NCBI GenBank assembly: GCA_018241165.1 | Contig: JAFEEK010000488.1 | Location: 1 to 6,718, forward strand | Source: Pseudomonadota bacterium | Lineage (GTDB): Bacteria; Pseudomonadota; Gammaproteobacteria; Xanthomonadales; Rhodanobacteraceae | DNA: 6,718 nt | Direction of reading: 5' to 3' | Part shown: positions 1 to 5,166 of the stretch, piece by piece | How the letters are laid out: every line of letters starts with the position of its first letter | Position numbering within the stretch: the stretch's first letter is position 1 | The notes under the pieces: generated by a model | What the model was told of the DNA's origin: nothing | Database searches by the model: none | The model's input: the letters and a program-made list of their open reading frames with translations, nothing else | Made by a program: the position numbers and the translations under genes

Positions 1-81
1 GGTCATGCCGGATACGCGAATATCGCTGGCATCCGCGATGCCGGCGAGCAATTCGCGCAACGGTTTGGCGACCGCGCTCAT
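1..81 (-). CDS. murE: UDP-MurNAc-tripeptide synthetase MurE, N-terminal fragment (cut by window edge)
   Basis: Only the first 27 codons are present. They begin MSAVAKPLRELLAGI and run to VSGMT at position 1. MurE ligases typically open this way, with a short helix leading to a V-x-G-[LM]-T-x-D-S-R segment, and this fragment stops just before that D-S-R. In the family, MurE is a cytoplasmic ATP-dependent ligase that adds the third residue (meso-diaminopimelate in Gram-negatives) to UDP-MurNAc-L-Ala-D-Glu. The start ATG overlaps the ftsI stop as ATGA, and a GAGGA ribosome binding core at 91-95 sits 9 nt upstream inside ftsI, so translational coupling is likely. The ligase domains are outside the window. 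The identification therefore rests on the short N-terminus plus its position right after ftsI, the usual dcw order. Confidence 0.85.
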   Translation of the reverse strand, partial: MSAVAKPLRELLAGIADASDIRVSGMT

Positions 82-1895
82 GGCACCGCTTCCTCGTAAC
101 TGGTGTCGCCCGGCGCGTAATCCGGCGCCTTGCTGCCCGGCTGGATCGGCGCGCCGGTGTCGGGCCCGCCCGCATACCAGTGCTGCACGTTGTCGGGAGG
201 AATGTCGAGCATGCGCAGCGCACCGCCCATGACCTGGCTGAATACCGGCGCCGAAACCGTGCCGCCGAAATAGCCGCCCTGCGGATCATGGATCACCACC
301 ACCGCGACCAGGCGCGGGTTGCTCGCCGGCACCATGCCCGCGAACAGCGAGATGTAGCGGCTTTCATAGCCGCCATTGACAGCCTGGCGCGACGTGCCGG
401 TCTTGCCGGCGACCCGATAATTGGGCACGGCTGCGCGCAACGCCGTGCCGCCCGGCGCGACGACGGTCTCGAGCATCTTCACGATCGTGTGCGCCAGTTG
501 CGGATCGATCACAGCGACCGCCGGATTGCGCACGCCCTTGACGAAGGTCGGCTGGTGCAAGCGGCCGTTGTCGGCCAGCGCCGCATAGGCCTGTGCCACC
601 TGCAGAGTGGTCACGTTCAAACCATAACCATACGCAATGGTGGCCTTCTCGATCACGCCCCAGGTGCGCGCGGCAGGCAGCAGCCCCGGCGATTCGCCGG
701 GGAAGCCGCTGCCCGTGGATTCACCGAAGCCGAAACGATGGTCCATGTCGAACAGGTCTTCGTTCGGCAAGGTCAACGCGATCTTGGCCGCGCCGATGTT
801 GCTCGAATGCGTGATTACGCCGGTCACGGTGAGCAAGCCATGATTGGCGACATCGTGGATGACGTGTCCGGCCAGGACGAACGTTCCCGGGTTCGTGTCC
901 ACCAGGGAATCCGGCGTCCACTTGCCGCTTTGCAAGGCGGTGGCGATGGTGAACGGCTTCATCGTCGAACCCGGCTCGACCACGTCCGTCACCGCGCGAT
1001 TGCGCCGGTAGGCGGGATCCGCGGCCGGCGCATTCGGGTTGTACGACGGCTGGTTCACCATCGCCAGGATTTCGCCGTTGGTCGGATCGAGCACCACCAT
1101 CGAACCCGAGCGCGCGTGGTGTTCGATGATCGCGGCCTTGAGGTCGCGATAGGCCAGGTACTGGATGCGGCGGTCGATGCTCAACGTGAGGTCGCGCCCG
1201 GGCTTGGGTTCGCGCACCAGCTCCACGTCTTCGACCGTGTGCCCCTTGTTGTCGCGGATCACGCGCTTGGCGCCGGGCTTGCCCGCAAGCCAGTCGTCGA
1301 AGGACAGTTCCAGCCCTTCCTGGCCGCGGTCGTCGATATTGGTCACGCCTAGCACATGCGCAGTGACTTCCCCGCCCGGATAGAAGCGCTTGTATTCGCG
1401 CTGGCCGGAAATTCCCGCGATGCCCAAGGCAAGGATCGCCTGCGCATCGTCCGGATTGAGTTGGCGCTTGAGGTACAGGAACTCGCGTTCCTTGTGTTGA
1501 TCGAGTTTCTCCTTGAGCGCCGTCGCGTCGACGCCCAGCGCGCGCGCCAGGTCCGGGATGCGTTCGGGTTGATCCAGCACCGTGGCCGGATCGGCCCAGA
1601 TCGATTCCACCGGCGTGGACACCGCCAGCGGCTCGCCGTTGCGGTCGAAGATGGTGCCGCGCGACACCGGAATCGGCACTTCGCGCAGGAAACGCGCGTC
1701 GCCCTGCTGCTGGTAGAAATCCTTGCGCACGACTTGCAGGTCGATCGCGCGCACGATCAGGGCCGTGGCCGCGAGCACCAGGATCATGAGCACGAGGTAC
1801 AAACGCCCACGCGTATTCACCGGCGCCAGTCGCGGCTTGGTGCGTGCGCCTTCGTTGCGTGCGCGCGGCGGCGCCGGATGCGAGGTCAGCAGCAT
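78..1895 (-). CDS. ftsI: Penicillin-binding protein 3, septal peptidoglycan DD-transpeptidase FtsI
   Basis: This 605-residue class B penicillin-binding protein crosslinks septal peptidoglycan as the partner of FtsW. It has a cytoplasmic tail of about 30 residues, then one membrane anchor at about 31-49 (RLYLVLMILVLAATALIV). A periplasmic pedestal domain follows, with VSRGTIFDRNGEPLA at 78-92 and the TAHVLGVTNIDDRGQEGLE segment near 178-196. The transpeptidase domain carries all three catalytic motifs: STMK at 310-313 (nucleophile Ser310), SSN at 364-366 and KTG at 498-500. The size is close to E. coli PBP3 (588 residues). About 40 Pro/Gly/acidic residues follow the last domain strands. The ATG at 1895 is preceded by GGAG at 1902-1905 with 6-nt spacing, and lies 16 nt after the ftsL stop. 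The last bases overlap the murE start. All key residues are present, so the enzyme is expected to be active. Confidence 0.97.
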   Translation of the reverse strand: MLLTSHPAPPRARNEGARTKPRLAPVNTRGRLYLVLMILVLAATALIVRAIDLQVVRKDFYQQQGDARFLREVPIPVSRGTIFDRNGEPLAVSTPVESIWADPATVLDQPERIPDLARALGVDATALKEKLDQHKEREFLYLKRQLNPDDAQAILALGIAGISGQREYKRFYPGGEVTAHVLGVTNIDDRGQEGLELSFDDWLAGKPGAKRVIRDNKGHTVEDVELVREPKPGRDLTLSIDRRIQYLAYRDLKAAIIEHHARSGSMVVLDPTNGEILAMVNQPSYNPNAPAADPAYRRNRAVTDVVEPGSTMKPFTIATALQSGKWTPDSLVDTNPGTFVLAGHVIHDVANHGLLTVTGVITHSSNIGAAKIALTLPNEDLFDMDHRFGFGESTGSGFPGESPGLLPAARTWGVIEKATIAYGYGLNVTTLQVAQAYAALADNGRLHQPTFVKGVRNPAVAVIDPQLAHTIVKMLETVVAPGGTALRAAVPNYRVAGKTGTSRQAVNGGYESRYISLFAGMVPASNPRLVAVVVIHDPQGGYFGGTVSAPVFSQVMGGALRMLDIPPDNVQHWYAGGPDTGAPIQPGSKAPDYAPGDTSYEEAVP

Positions 1896-1901
1896 GGCAG
1901 G

Positions 1902-1905
1902 CTCC
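1902..1905 (-). promoter_or_regulatory. Ribosome binding site of ftsI
   Basis: GGAG lies 6 nt upstream of the ftsI ATG, within the 16-nt gap after ftsL. It supports the start at 1895. It also falls inside a short out-of-frame reading frame that opens at the ftsL stop (see findings). Confidence 0.7.
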
Positions 1906-1911
1906 GCGCGC

Positions 1912-2184
1912 TCATGGCTTCACCACCACGCTGTCGGCCGCGCCGGGATTGACCATGCCCAGTTGCCCGCGCGCGATCTGTTCGATGCGGTTGGGCTCGG
2001 CCCACGTCGCCTGCTCGAGTTCGAGACGGCCGAACTCGGTGTTGAGGTCGTCCTGTTCGTGGGTCAGGCGCGTGAGTTCGCCGAACAGCAGCCGATTCTG
2101 CTGGCGCGCATAGACCACGCCGATGGAACTGGCCACGACCGCGGCGAGCAGCAACAGCACGATGGCGGCTCCGATGGCCTTCAT
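1912..2184 (-). CDS. ftsL: Cell division protein FtsL
   Basis: This is a small bitopic divisome protein of 90 residues. It has a very short cytoplasmic end, a membrane segment at about 3-25 (IGAAIVLLLLAAVVASSIGV), and then a charged, leucine-spaced region at about 29-60 that looks like the periplasmic coiled coil. The end carries RIEQIARGQLGMVNP (66-80), which matches the conserved C-terminal FtsL pattern. In the family, FtsL forms a complex with FtsB and FtsQ and activates FtsWI. The position between rsmH and ftsI is diagnostic. I chose the ATG at 2184 because AAGG at 2192-2195 lies 7 nt upstream. A GTG at 2190 would add MR but has AAG pressed directly against it. FtsL sequences diverge strongly, so the call leans on topology plus gene order. 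Confidence 0.93.
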   Translation of the reverse strand: MKAIGAAIVLLLLAAVVASSIGVVYARQQNRLLFGELTRLTHEQDDLNTEFGRLELEQATWAEPNRIEQIARGQLGMVNPGAADSVVVKP

Positions 2185-2191
2185 GCGCACA

Positions 2192-2195
2192 CCTT
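2192..2195 (-). promoter_or_regulatory. Ribosome binding site deciding the ftsL start
   Basis: AAGG lies 7 nt before the ATG at 2184 but less than 2 nt before the in-frame GTG at 2190. This favours the ATG start. The site overlaps a five-codon reading frame that bridges rsmH and ftsL. Confidence 0.55.
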
Positions 2196-2197
2196 CA

Positions 2198-3121
2198 TCA
2201 GAGCTTCTCCGCCACGCGCAACACCGCGCTGCGCGCGCGCGGATTGCGCGCGAGTTCCGCTTCGCCGGGCATCTGCGCGTGGCCGATCAGACGCAATGAC
2301 AACGATTCCGGCGCCGGCGGCGGCAGGCCGCGGCGCGTTGCCGGCGCCTGCGATTGGTCGCGCAGGAATTGCTTGACCGCGCGATCTTCCAGCGAATGGA
2401 AGCTGATCACGCACAGGCGTCCGCCGACGCGCAGGCGCGCGACCGCGGCGCGCAGCCCGCGTTGCAACGCATCCATTTCGCCGTTCACCGCGATGCGCAG
2501 CGCCTGGAAACTGCGCGTGGCCGGATGCTTGCCGGATGGCGGCCGCCCGACGATGCCGGCGACCAGCTCCGCCAATTCGCCGGTGCGCGCGATCGGCGCA
2601 TCTGCACGTCGCGCAACGATCGCGCGCGCAATGCGTCGGCTCATGCGTTCCTCGCCATAATTCCACAACACGTCTGCGATCTGCCTTTCGTTCGCCCGCG
2701 CCAAAAAATCGGCCGCGCTCATCCCGCTGGTCGGATCCATGCGCATGTCCAGCGGCGCGTCGGCGCGAAAGCTGAACCCGCGTTGCGCATCGTCGAGTTG
2801 CGGCGACGAGACGCCCAGATCGAGCAACACGCCGTCCAGTCCCGCCAGCGTCGCATCCCAATCGGCCAAATCGGCGAAATTGCCGTGGCGAATCGCTACG
2901 CGCGCATCGCTTGCGAATTCGCGCCGCGCCGCGGCCACCGCCGCCGGATCGCGATCCATCAGCAGCAAACGCCCGCGCGGACCCAATTTCGCCAGCACCG
3001 CGCGTGCATGGCCGCCGCGCCCGAACGTGGCGTCCAGATACGTGCCGTCATCGCCGACGTAAAGTCCTTCCAGCGTTTCACTGAGCAGGACCGGTACGTG
3101 CGCTTCATCGATCATCGACAT
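2198..3121 (-). CDS. rsmH: 16S rRNA (cytosine(1402)-N(4))-methyltransferase RsmH (MraW)
   Basis: This 307-residue SAM-dependent enzyme N4-methylates C1402 in the decoding centre of 16S rRNA. Visible family signatures are [13 protein letters not shown] at 8-20, the SAM-binding ATFGRGGH at 31-38, the acidic MDRDP at 55-59, [10 protein letters not shown] at 101-110, [12 protein letters not shown] at 199-210, [10 protein letters not shown] at 238-247 and the C-terminal [10 protein letters not shown] at 293-302. The length matches the usual 300-315 residues. The reading frame is open upstream through mraZ, so the start must be chosen. ATG 3121 ([10 protein letters not shown]) lies 26 nt after the mraZ stop; ATG 3115 (MIDEAHVP) is equally plausible. 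Neither has a strong Shine-Dalgarno; the best match is GGA in GCGGACG just upstream. RsmI, encoded in this window, 2'-O-methylates the same nucleotide C1402. Confidence 0.97.
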   Translation of the reverse strand: MSMIDEAHVPVLLSETLEGLYVGDDGTYLDATFGRGGHARAVLAKLGPRGRLLLMDRDPAAVAAARREFASDARVAIRHGNFADLADWDATLAGLDGVLLDLGVSSPQLDDAQRGFSFRADAPLDMRMDPTSGMSAADFLARANERQIADVLWNYGEERMSRRIARAIVARRADAPIARTGELAELVAGIVGRPPSGKHPATRSFQALRIAVNGEMDALQRGLRAAVARLRVGGRLCVISFHSLEDRAVKQFLRDQSQAPATRRGLPPPAPESLSLRLIGHAQMPGEAELARNPRARSAVLRVAEKL

Positions 3122-3147
3122 CGTCCGCAGCGCGCGACAGGCCGCCG

Positions 3148-3594
3148 TCACAACTTCAACCCCAGCATTTCGTCCGACAACTCGTGTTCGGCGATGCTCT
3201 GGCGAATCTTGGCCATGTGCGCCTGCTCGCTCCACAGCTCGAACTTGTTGTTCATGCCGAGCAGCACCGCCTTTTTCTCGATGCCGGCCGCGTTGCGCTG
3301 GCTGGCCGGCACCAGCACGCGCGCGTTGCCATCCAGTTCGACCACTGCCGCCGCGCCGACGATCTTCAACTGCATGTCGCGATGCACGCGCTTGACGCCC
3401 GACAGCGTGTTGACCTTGTCGCGCAATTGCTCCCACTCCGGATGCGGGAACAGCCACAGGCAACCGGGTTCGAACGGGTTGTAGGTGAACACCAGGCGAT
3501 TGGCGCAGGCCTTCGCGACCAGCTCGCGATAGGCGGTCGGAAGGGCCATGCGGCCCTTGTCGTCGAGCGTGATTGCAGTTTCGCCCTGGAACAT
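3148..3594 (-). CDS. mraZ: Transcriptional regulator MraZ
   Basis: This 148-residue protein has two tandem SpoVT/AbrB-like half-domains, each with the family's DxxxR motif: D11-R15 in DDKGRMALP and D88-R92 in DGNARVLVP. It begins [10 protein letters not shown], the typical MraZ N-terminus, and ends near WSEQAH plus a polar tail. Family members form ring oligomers, bind tandem TGGG repeats in front of their own gene and repress the dcw operon. The ATG at 3594 is preferred over an in-frame GTG at 3621, because the extra residues (MGFRGFWWE) would be encoded by the operator repeats and are not part of MraZ. There is no separate strong Shine-Dalgarno: the third operator repeat (GGTGGGAA) itself abuts the start codon. 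This is the first gene of the operon. Confidence 0.97.
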   Translation of the reverse strand: MFQGETAITLDDKGRMALPTAYRELVAKACANRLVFTYNPFEPGCLWLFPHPEWEQLRDKVNTLSGVKRVHRDMQLKIVGAAAVVELDGNARVLVPASQRNAAGIEKKAVLLGMNNKFELWSEQAHMAKIRQSIAEHELSDEMLGLKL

Positions 3595-3595
3595 T

Positions 3596-3620
3596 TCCCA
3601 CCAAAACCCACGAAATCCCA
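3596..3620 (-). promoter_or_regulatory. MraZ operator: three TGGGN direct repeats
   Basis: Reading the minus strand, TGGGA (3620-3616), TGGGT (3610-3606) and TGGGA (3600-3596) are separated by exactly 5 nt (TTTCG and TTTGG), giving a 10-bp period, one helical turn. This matches the known E. coli MraZ target of TGGGN repeats with 5-nt spacers ahead of mraZ. The array lies just downstream of the predicted transcription start and ends 1 nt before the mraZ ATG, so bound MraZ should block transcription. The site is inferred; binding has not been shown here. Confidence 0.9.
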
Positions 3621-3630
3621 CTAACGGTGA

Positions 3631-3659
3631 ACAGTAGTCCGGGCAAGCAGGCCTGTCAA
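3631..3659 (-). promoter_or_regulatory. dcw operon promoter upstream of mraZ (sigma-70 type)
   Basis: A perfect -35 TTGACA (3659-3654) and a -10 TACTGT (3636-3631) are separated by 17 nt. The -10 keeps the key first T, second A and last T. GAATTTTTC directly upstream of the -35 could act as an UP element. The predicted transcript start is about 3623-3625, leaving a leader of about 30 nt made almost entirely of the MraZ repeats. Confidence 0.82.
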
Positions 3660-3731
3660 GGAAAAATTCGCTTGCGGATCAATGGGAAAGCGCGGGTTTT
3701 GCAGAATTTCGAGTGATTTCTCAGGAGTCAA

Positions 3732-3761
3732 AAAAAGTCTATTGAATTCATTCGACTTTTT
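3732..3761. repeat. A/T-tract inverted repeat, possible weak bidirectional terminator
   Basis: AAAAAGTC (3732-3739) pairs with GACTTTTT (3754-3761) across a 14-nt loop that itself contains the palindrome TGAATTCA. In plus orientation the stem is followed by GTTTTT. In minus orientation the T-tract (3736-3730) ends the stem. It would lie between rnpB and the mraZ promoter and could catch read-through from rnpB. The stem has only three G/C-containing pairs at its loop end, so its strength is doubtful. Confidence 0.35.
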
Positions 3762-3794
3762 GTTTTTCAACCTCGACGATAGCGACCAAGAATC

Positions 3795-3811
3795 ATGTTG
3801 CGACGCAACAT
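3795..3811. repeat. Perfect 17-bp palindrome, possible protein binding site
   Basis: ATGTTGCG-A-CGCAACAT is an exact 8-bp inverted repeat around one central base. The symmetry is typical of an operator for a dimeric regulator, and a 6-bp hairpin with a 5-nt loop is also possible. No T-run follows, so it is unlikely to be a terminator. The cognate factor is unknown. Confidence 0.45.
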
Positions 3812-3871
3812 TTCAAGTTCGCGCCGATCCAGCGCTGATGCAATGTATATTTTGCTAATAAATGGATAAAT

Positions 3872-3889
3872 AAAAAAGTGGAGTCGGCC
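3872..3889 (-). terminator. Probable rnpB 3' end: P1 strand followed by T6
   Basis: The 3' strand of the RNase P helix P1 (GGCCGACTCC, 3889-3880) is followed by AC and six T residues (3877-3872). No separate hairpin lies between P1 and the T-run, so the long-range P1 helix seems to serve as the terminator stem, or the end is made by processing. Confidence 0.5.
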
Positions 3890-4226
3890 GGTAAGCCGGG
3901 TTCTGTCGTGGACAGTCATTCCTCTAGGCGCAGCGTCGCCGCTGCGCTCGAGCAACCAACCCGGGAGCGACGCGGGCCGCGCCATTGCTCCCCTATTCGG
4001 TCTTGCTCCGGGTGGGGTTTGCCGTGCCGGCCTGTTGCCAGGCTCGCGGTGCGCTCTTACCGCACCATTTCACCCTTGCCTGATCCCTTGCGGGCCATCG
4101 GCGGTATCTTTCTGTTGCACTGTCCGTCGGCTCGCGCCGCCCAGGCGTTACCTGGCACCTTGCCCTGTGGAGCCCGGACTTTCCTCGAAACGTTTGCACG
4201 CCTCGCGACTGTCTGGCCGACTCCGC
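3878..4226 (-). ncRNA. rnpB: RNase P RNA component, bacterial class A (M1 RNA)
   Basis: This is the catalytic RNA that removes 5' leaders from tRNA precursors. The ends pair as helix P1: GGAGTCGGCC (4224-4215) with GGCCGACTCC (3889-3880). Diagnostic conserved segments are GAGGAAAGTCCGGGCTCC (4186-4169), CAACAGAAAGATACCGCC followed by GATGGCCC, GGTAAGAGCGCACCGC, and near the 3' end GACTGTCCACGACAGAACCCGGCTTA. These match E. coli M1 RNA closely. P3 is a compact 8-bp hairpin with a GCAA tetraloop (4205-4186), and the P18-like hairpin has an 8-bp stem and GCGA tetraloop (3947-3928). At about 349 nt it is shorter than the 377-nt E. coli RNA, mainly in the P3 region. It begins directly after the rsmI stop codon on the same strand. 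The exact ends are estimated from P1 and the T-run. Confidence 0.97.
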
Positions 4227-5066
4227 CTACGATTCTACCGTGTCGTACAAGGCTTTGCGCGATGCGCCGGTGATTTCCGCGGCCAGTTTGGCCGCGCGAC
4301 TGGGCGCGAGTTCCGCGCGCAGCAACTCGAACACGCGATGGCCCTCGGCAAGGCGCGCCGCGTCCGCATCGGCATCCGCTCCAGCGACAAGCAGAACGAA
4401 TTCGCCGCGGCGCTGGTCGGCGTCGGACGCCACGCGCGCGGACAATTGCGCCAACGTGCCATCGAGAACCGTCTCGTAAATCTTGGTCAACTCGCGCGCG
4501 AGTACCGCATGGCGATCGCCGCCGAAGACCTTCGCGCAATCGCCCAGGGATTCCTCGATGCGATGGCTGGATTCGTAAAAGATCAGCGTGCGCGTTTCGG
4601 CCACGAGCGCTTGCAGATGCGCGCGCCGCGCGGCGGACTTGGCCGGCAGGAATCCTTCGAACACGAAACGATCGCTCGGCAGGCCTGCGACCGACAACGC
4701 CGCGATCGCCGCGCAGGCGCCGGGCACGGGGCTGACCGCTATGCCGGCTGCGCGCGCCGCGCGCACGAGGCGAAACCCGGGATCGCTGACCAGCGGCGTG
4801 CCGGCGTCGCTGACCAGCGCGATCTGCGCGCCATCGCGCATGCGCTGCACGAGCTCGTCGGATTTTTCGCGTTCGTTGTGCTCATGCAAGGCAACGGCAC
4901 GCGTGGCGATGCCGAATTGCGCGAGCAACGCGGCGCTGTGTCGCGTGTCCTCGGCAGCGATGAGATCGGCACCGCGCAGCACCTGTTGCGCGCGCGGCGA
5001 CAGGTCGGCGAGATTGCCGATCGGCGTGGCCACGATCCAGAGTTTTCCCGTTCCTTGCGCACTCAT
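4227..5066 (-). CDS. rsmI: 16S rRNA (cytidine(1402)-2'-O)-methyltransferase RsmI
   Basis: This 279-residue enzyme of the tetrapyrrole-methylase fold 2'-O-methylates C1402 of 16S rRNA using SAM. Family motifs are clear: ATPIGNLADLSPRA at 13-26, AEDTRHS at 38-44, SDAGTPLVSDPG at 86-97, PVPGACA at 113-119, FEGFLP at 136-141, RELTKIYE at 191-198 and GEFVLLV at 221-227. The C-terminus carries the usual helical tail (RAAKLAAEITGASRKALYD). The length is normal for the family. The ATG at 5066 is preceded by GGAG at 5073-5076 with 6-nt spacing. The gene is divergent from lpoA, as in many gammaproteobacteria. No terminator follows; the stop TAG runs straight into rnpB, so rsmI transcripts probably extend into it. 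A weak promoter may lie in the 100-bp upstream gap, but I see no strong hexamers. Confidence 0.97.
   Translation of the reverse strand: MSAQGTGKLWIVATPIGNLADLSPRAQQVLRGADLIAAEDTRHSAALLAQFGIATRAVALHEHNEREKSDELVQRMRDGAQIALVSDAGTPLVSDPGFRLVRAARAAGIAVSPVPGACAAIAALSVAGLPSDRFVFEGFLPAKSAARRAHLQALVAETRTLIFYESSHRIEESLGDCAKVFGGDRHAVLARELTKIYETVLDGTLAQLSARVASDADQRRGEFVLLVAGADADADAARLAEGHRVFELLRAELAPSRAAKLAAEITGASRKALYDTVES
4232..4237 (-). promoter_or_regulatory. Likely -10 element of the rnpB promoter, inside rsmI
   Basis: TAGAAT matches the consensus TATAAT at five of six positions. It lies about 6 nt before the expected rnpB 5' end (about 4225-4227), within the last codons of rsmI. No good -35 is visible at 16-18 nt (GCGCAA or neighbours), so it may depend on other contacts. 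Confidence 0.55.
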
Positions 5067-5133
5067 CGCACTCTCCGCTGGACGAAGCCAAGCTTAATCC
5101 AGCCGCTGCCGCTGCGCGTCGAATCCGATCAAG

Positions 5134-5139
5134 TATCAT
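5134..5139 (+). promoter_or_regulatory. Candidate -10 element of lpoA
   Basis: TATCAT differs from TATAAT at one position and would start transcription near 5146, leaving a leader of about 20 nt that contains the ribosome binding site. The -35 region (around 5110-5116) is GC-rich and poor, so this is tentative. Confidence 0.4.
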
Positions 5140-5154
5140 GCGGGTTCGAACGCC

Positions 5155-5158
5155 AGGA
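5155..5158 (+). promoter_or_regulatory. Ribosome binding site of lpoA
   Basis: AGGA lies 8 nt before the ATG at 5167 and 14 nt before the next in-frame ATG at 5173, which favours 5167. Confidence 0.6.
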
Positions 5159-5166
5159 ATGCGATC

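Larger units (their letters stand above)
3660..3871. other. AT-rich intergenic spacer between mraZ promoter and rnpB
   Basis: This stretch is visibly richer in A and T than the coding DNA on both sides. Examples are the A7 run at 3730-3736, T-runs at 3757-3767 and the ATAAATGGATAAATAAA region at 3858-3874. I see no gene with a credible start and ribosome binding site. It contains a weak stem-loop (3732-3761) and a perfect palindrome (3795-3811), listed separately. It probably insulates mraZ from rnpB transcription and may carry binding sites for nucleoid or regulatory proteins. That role is inference. Confidence 0.6.

Noticed and set aside
180..1352. 390-codon open frame on the plus strand
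   Set aside because: Arg/His-rich shadow antisense to ftsI, which has all three transpeptidase motifs in its own frame.
2354..3484. 376-codon open frame on the plus strand
   Set aside because: Shadow antisense to rsmH and mraZ, with low-complexity Arg/Gln/Ala composition and no family motif.
3595..3621. GTG start at 3621 extending MraZ by nine residues
   Set aside because: The extension would be encoded by the operator repeats (MGFRGFWWE) and precede the canonical MFQGE start; family proteins begin at that Met.
3795..3869. 24-codon plus-strand frame starting in the palindrome
   Set aside because: No convincing Shine-Dalgarno or promoter; a short frame like this is expected by chance.
3767..3985. 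72-codon minus-strand frame ending in DRRELEMLRRNMILGRYRRG
   Set aside because: The tail looks somewhat protein-like and could be a gene remnant, but the start lies inside rnpB, the ATGs in the spacer lack ribosome binding sites, and I do not recognise the sequence.
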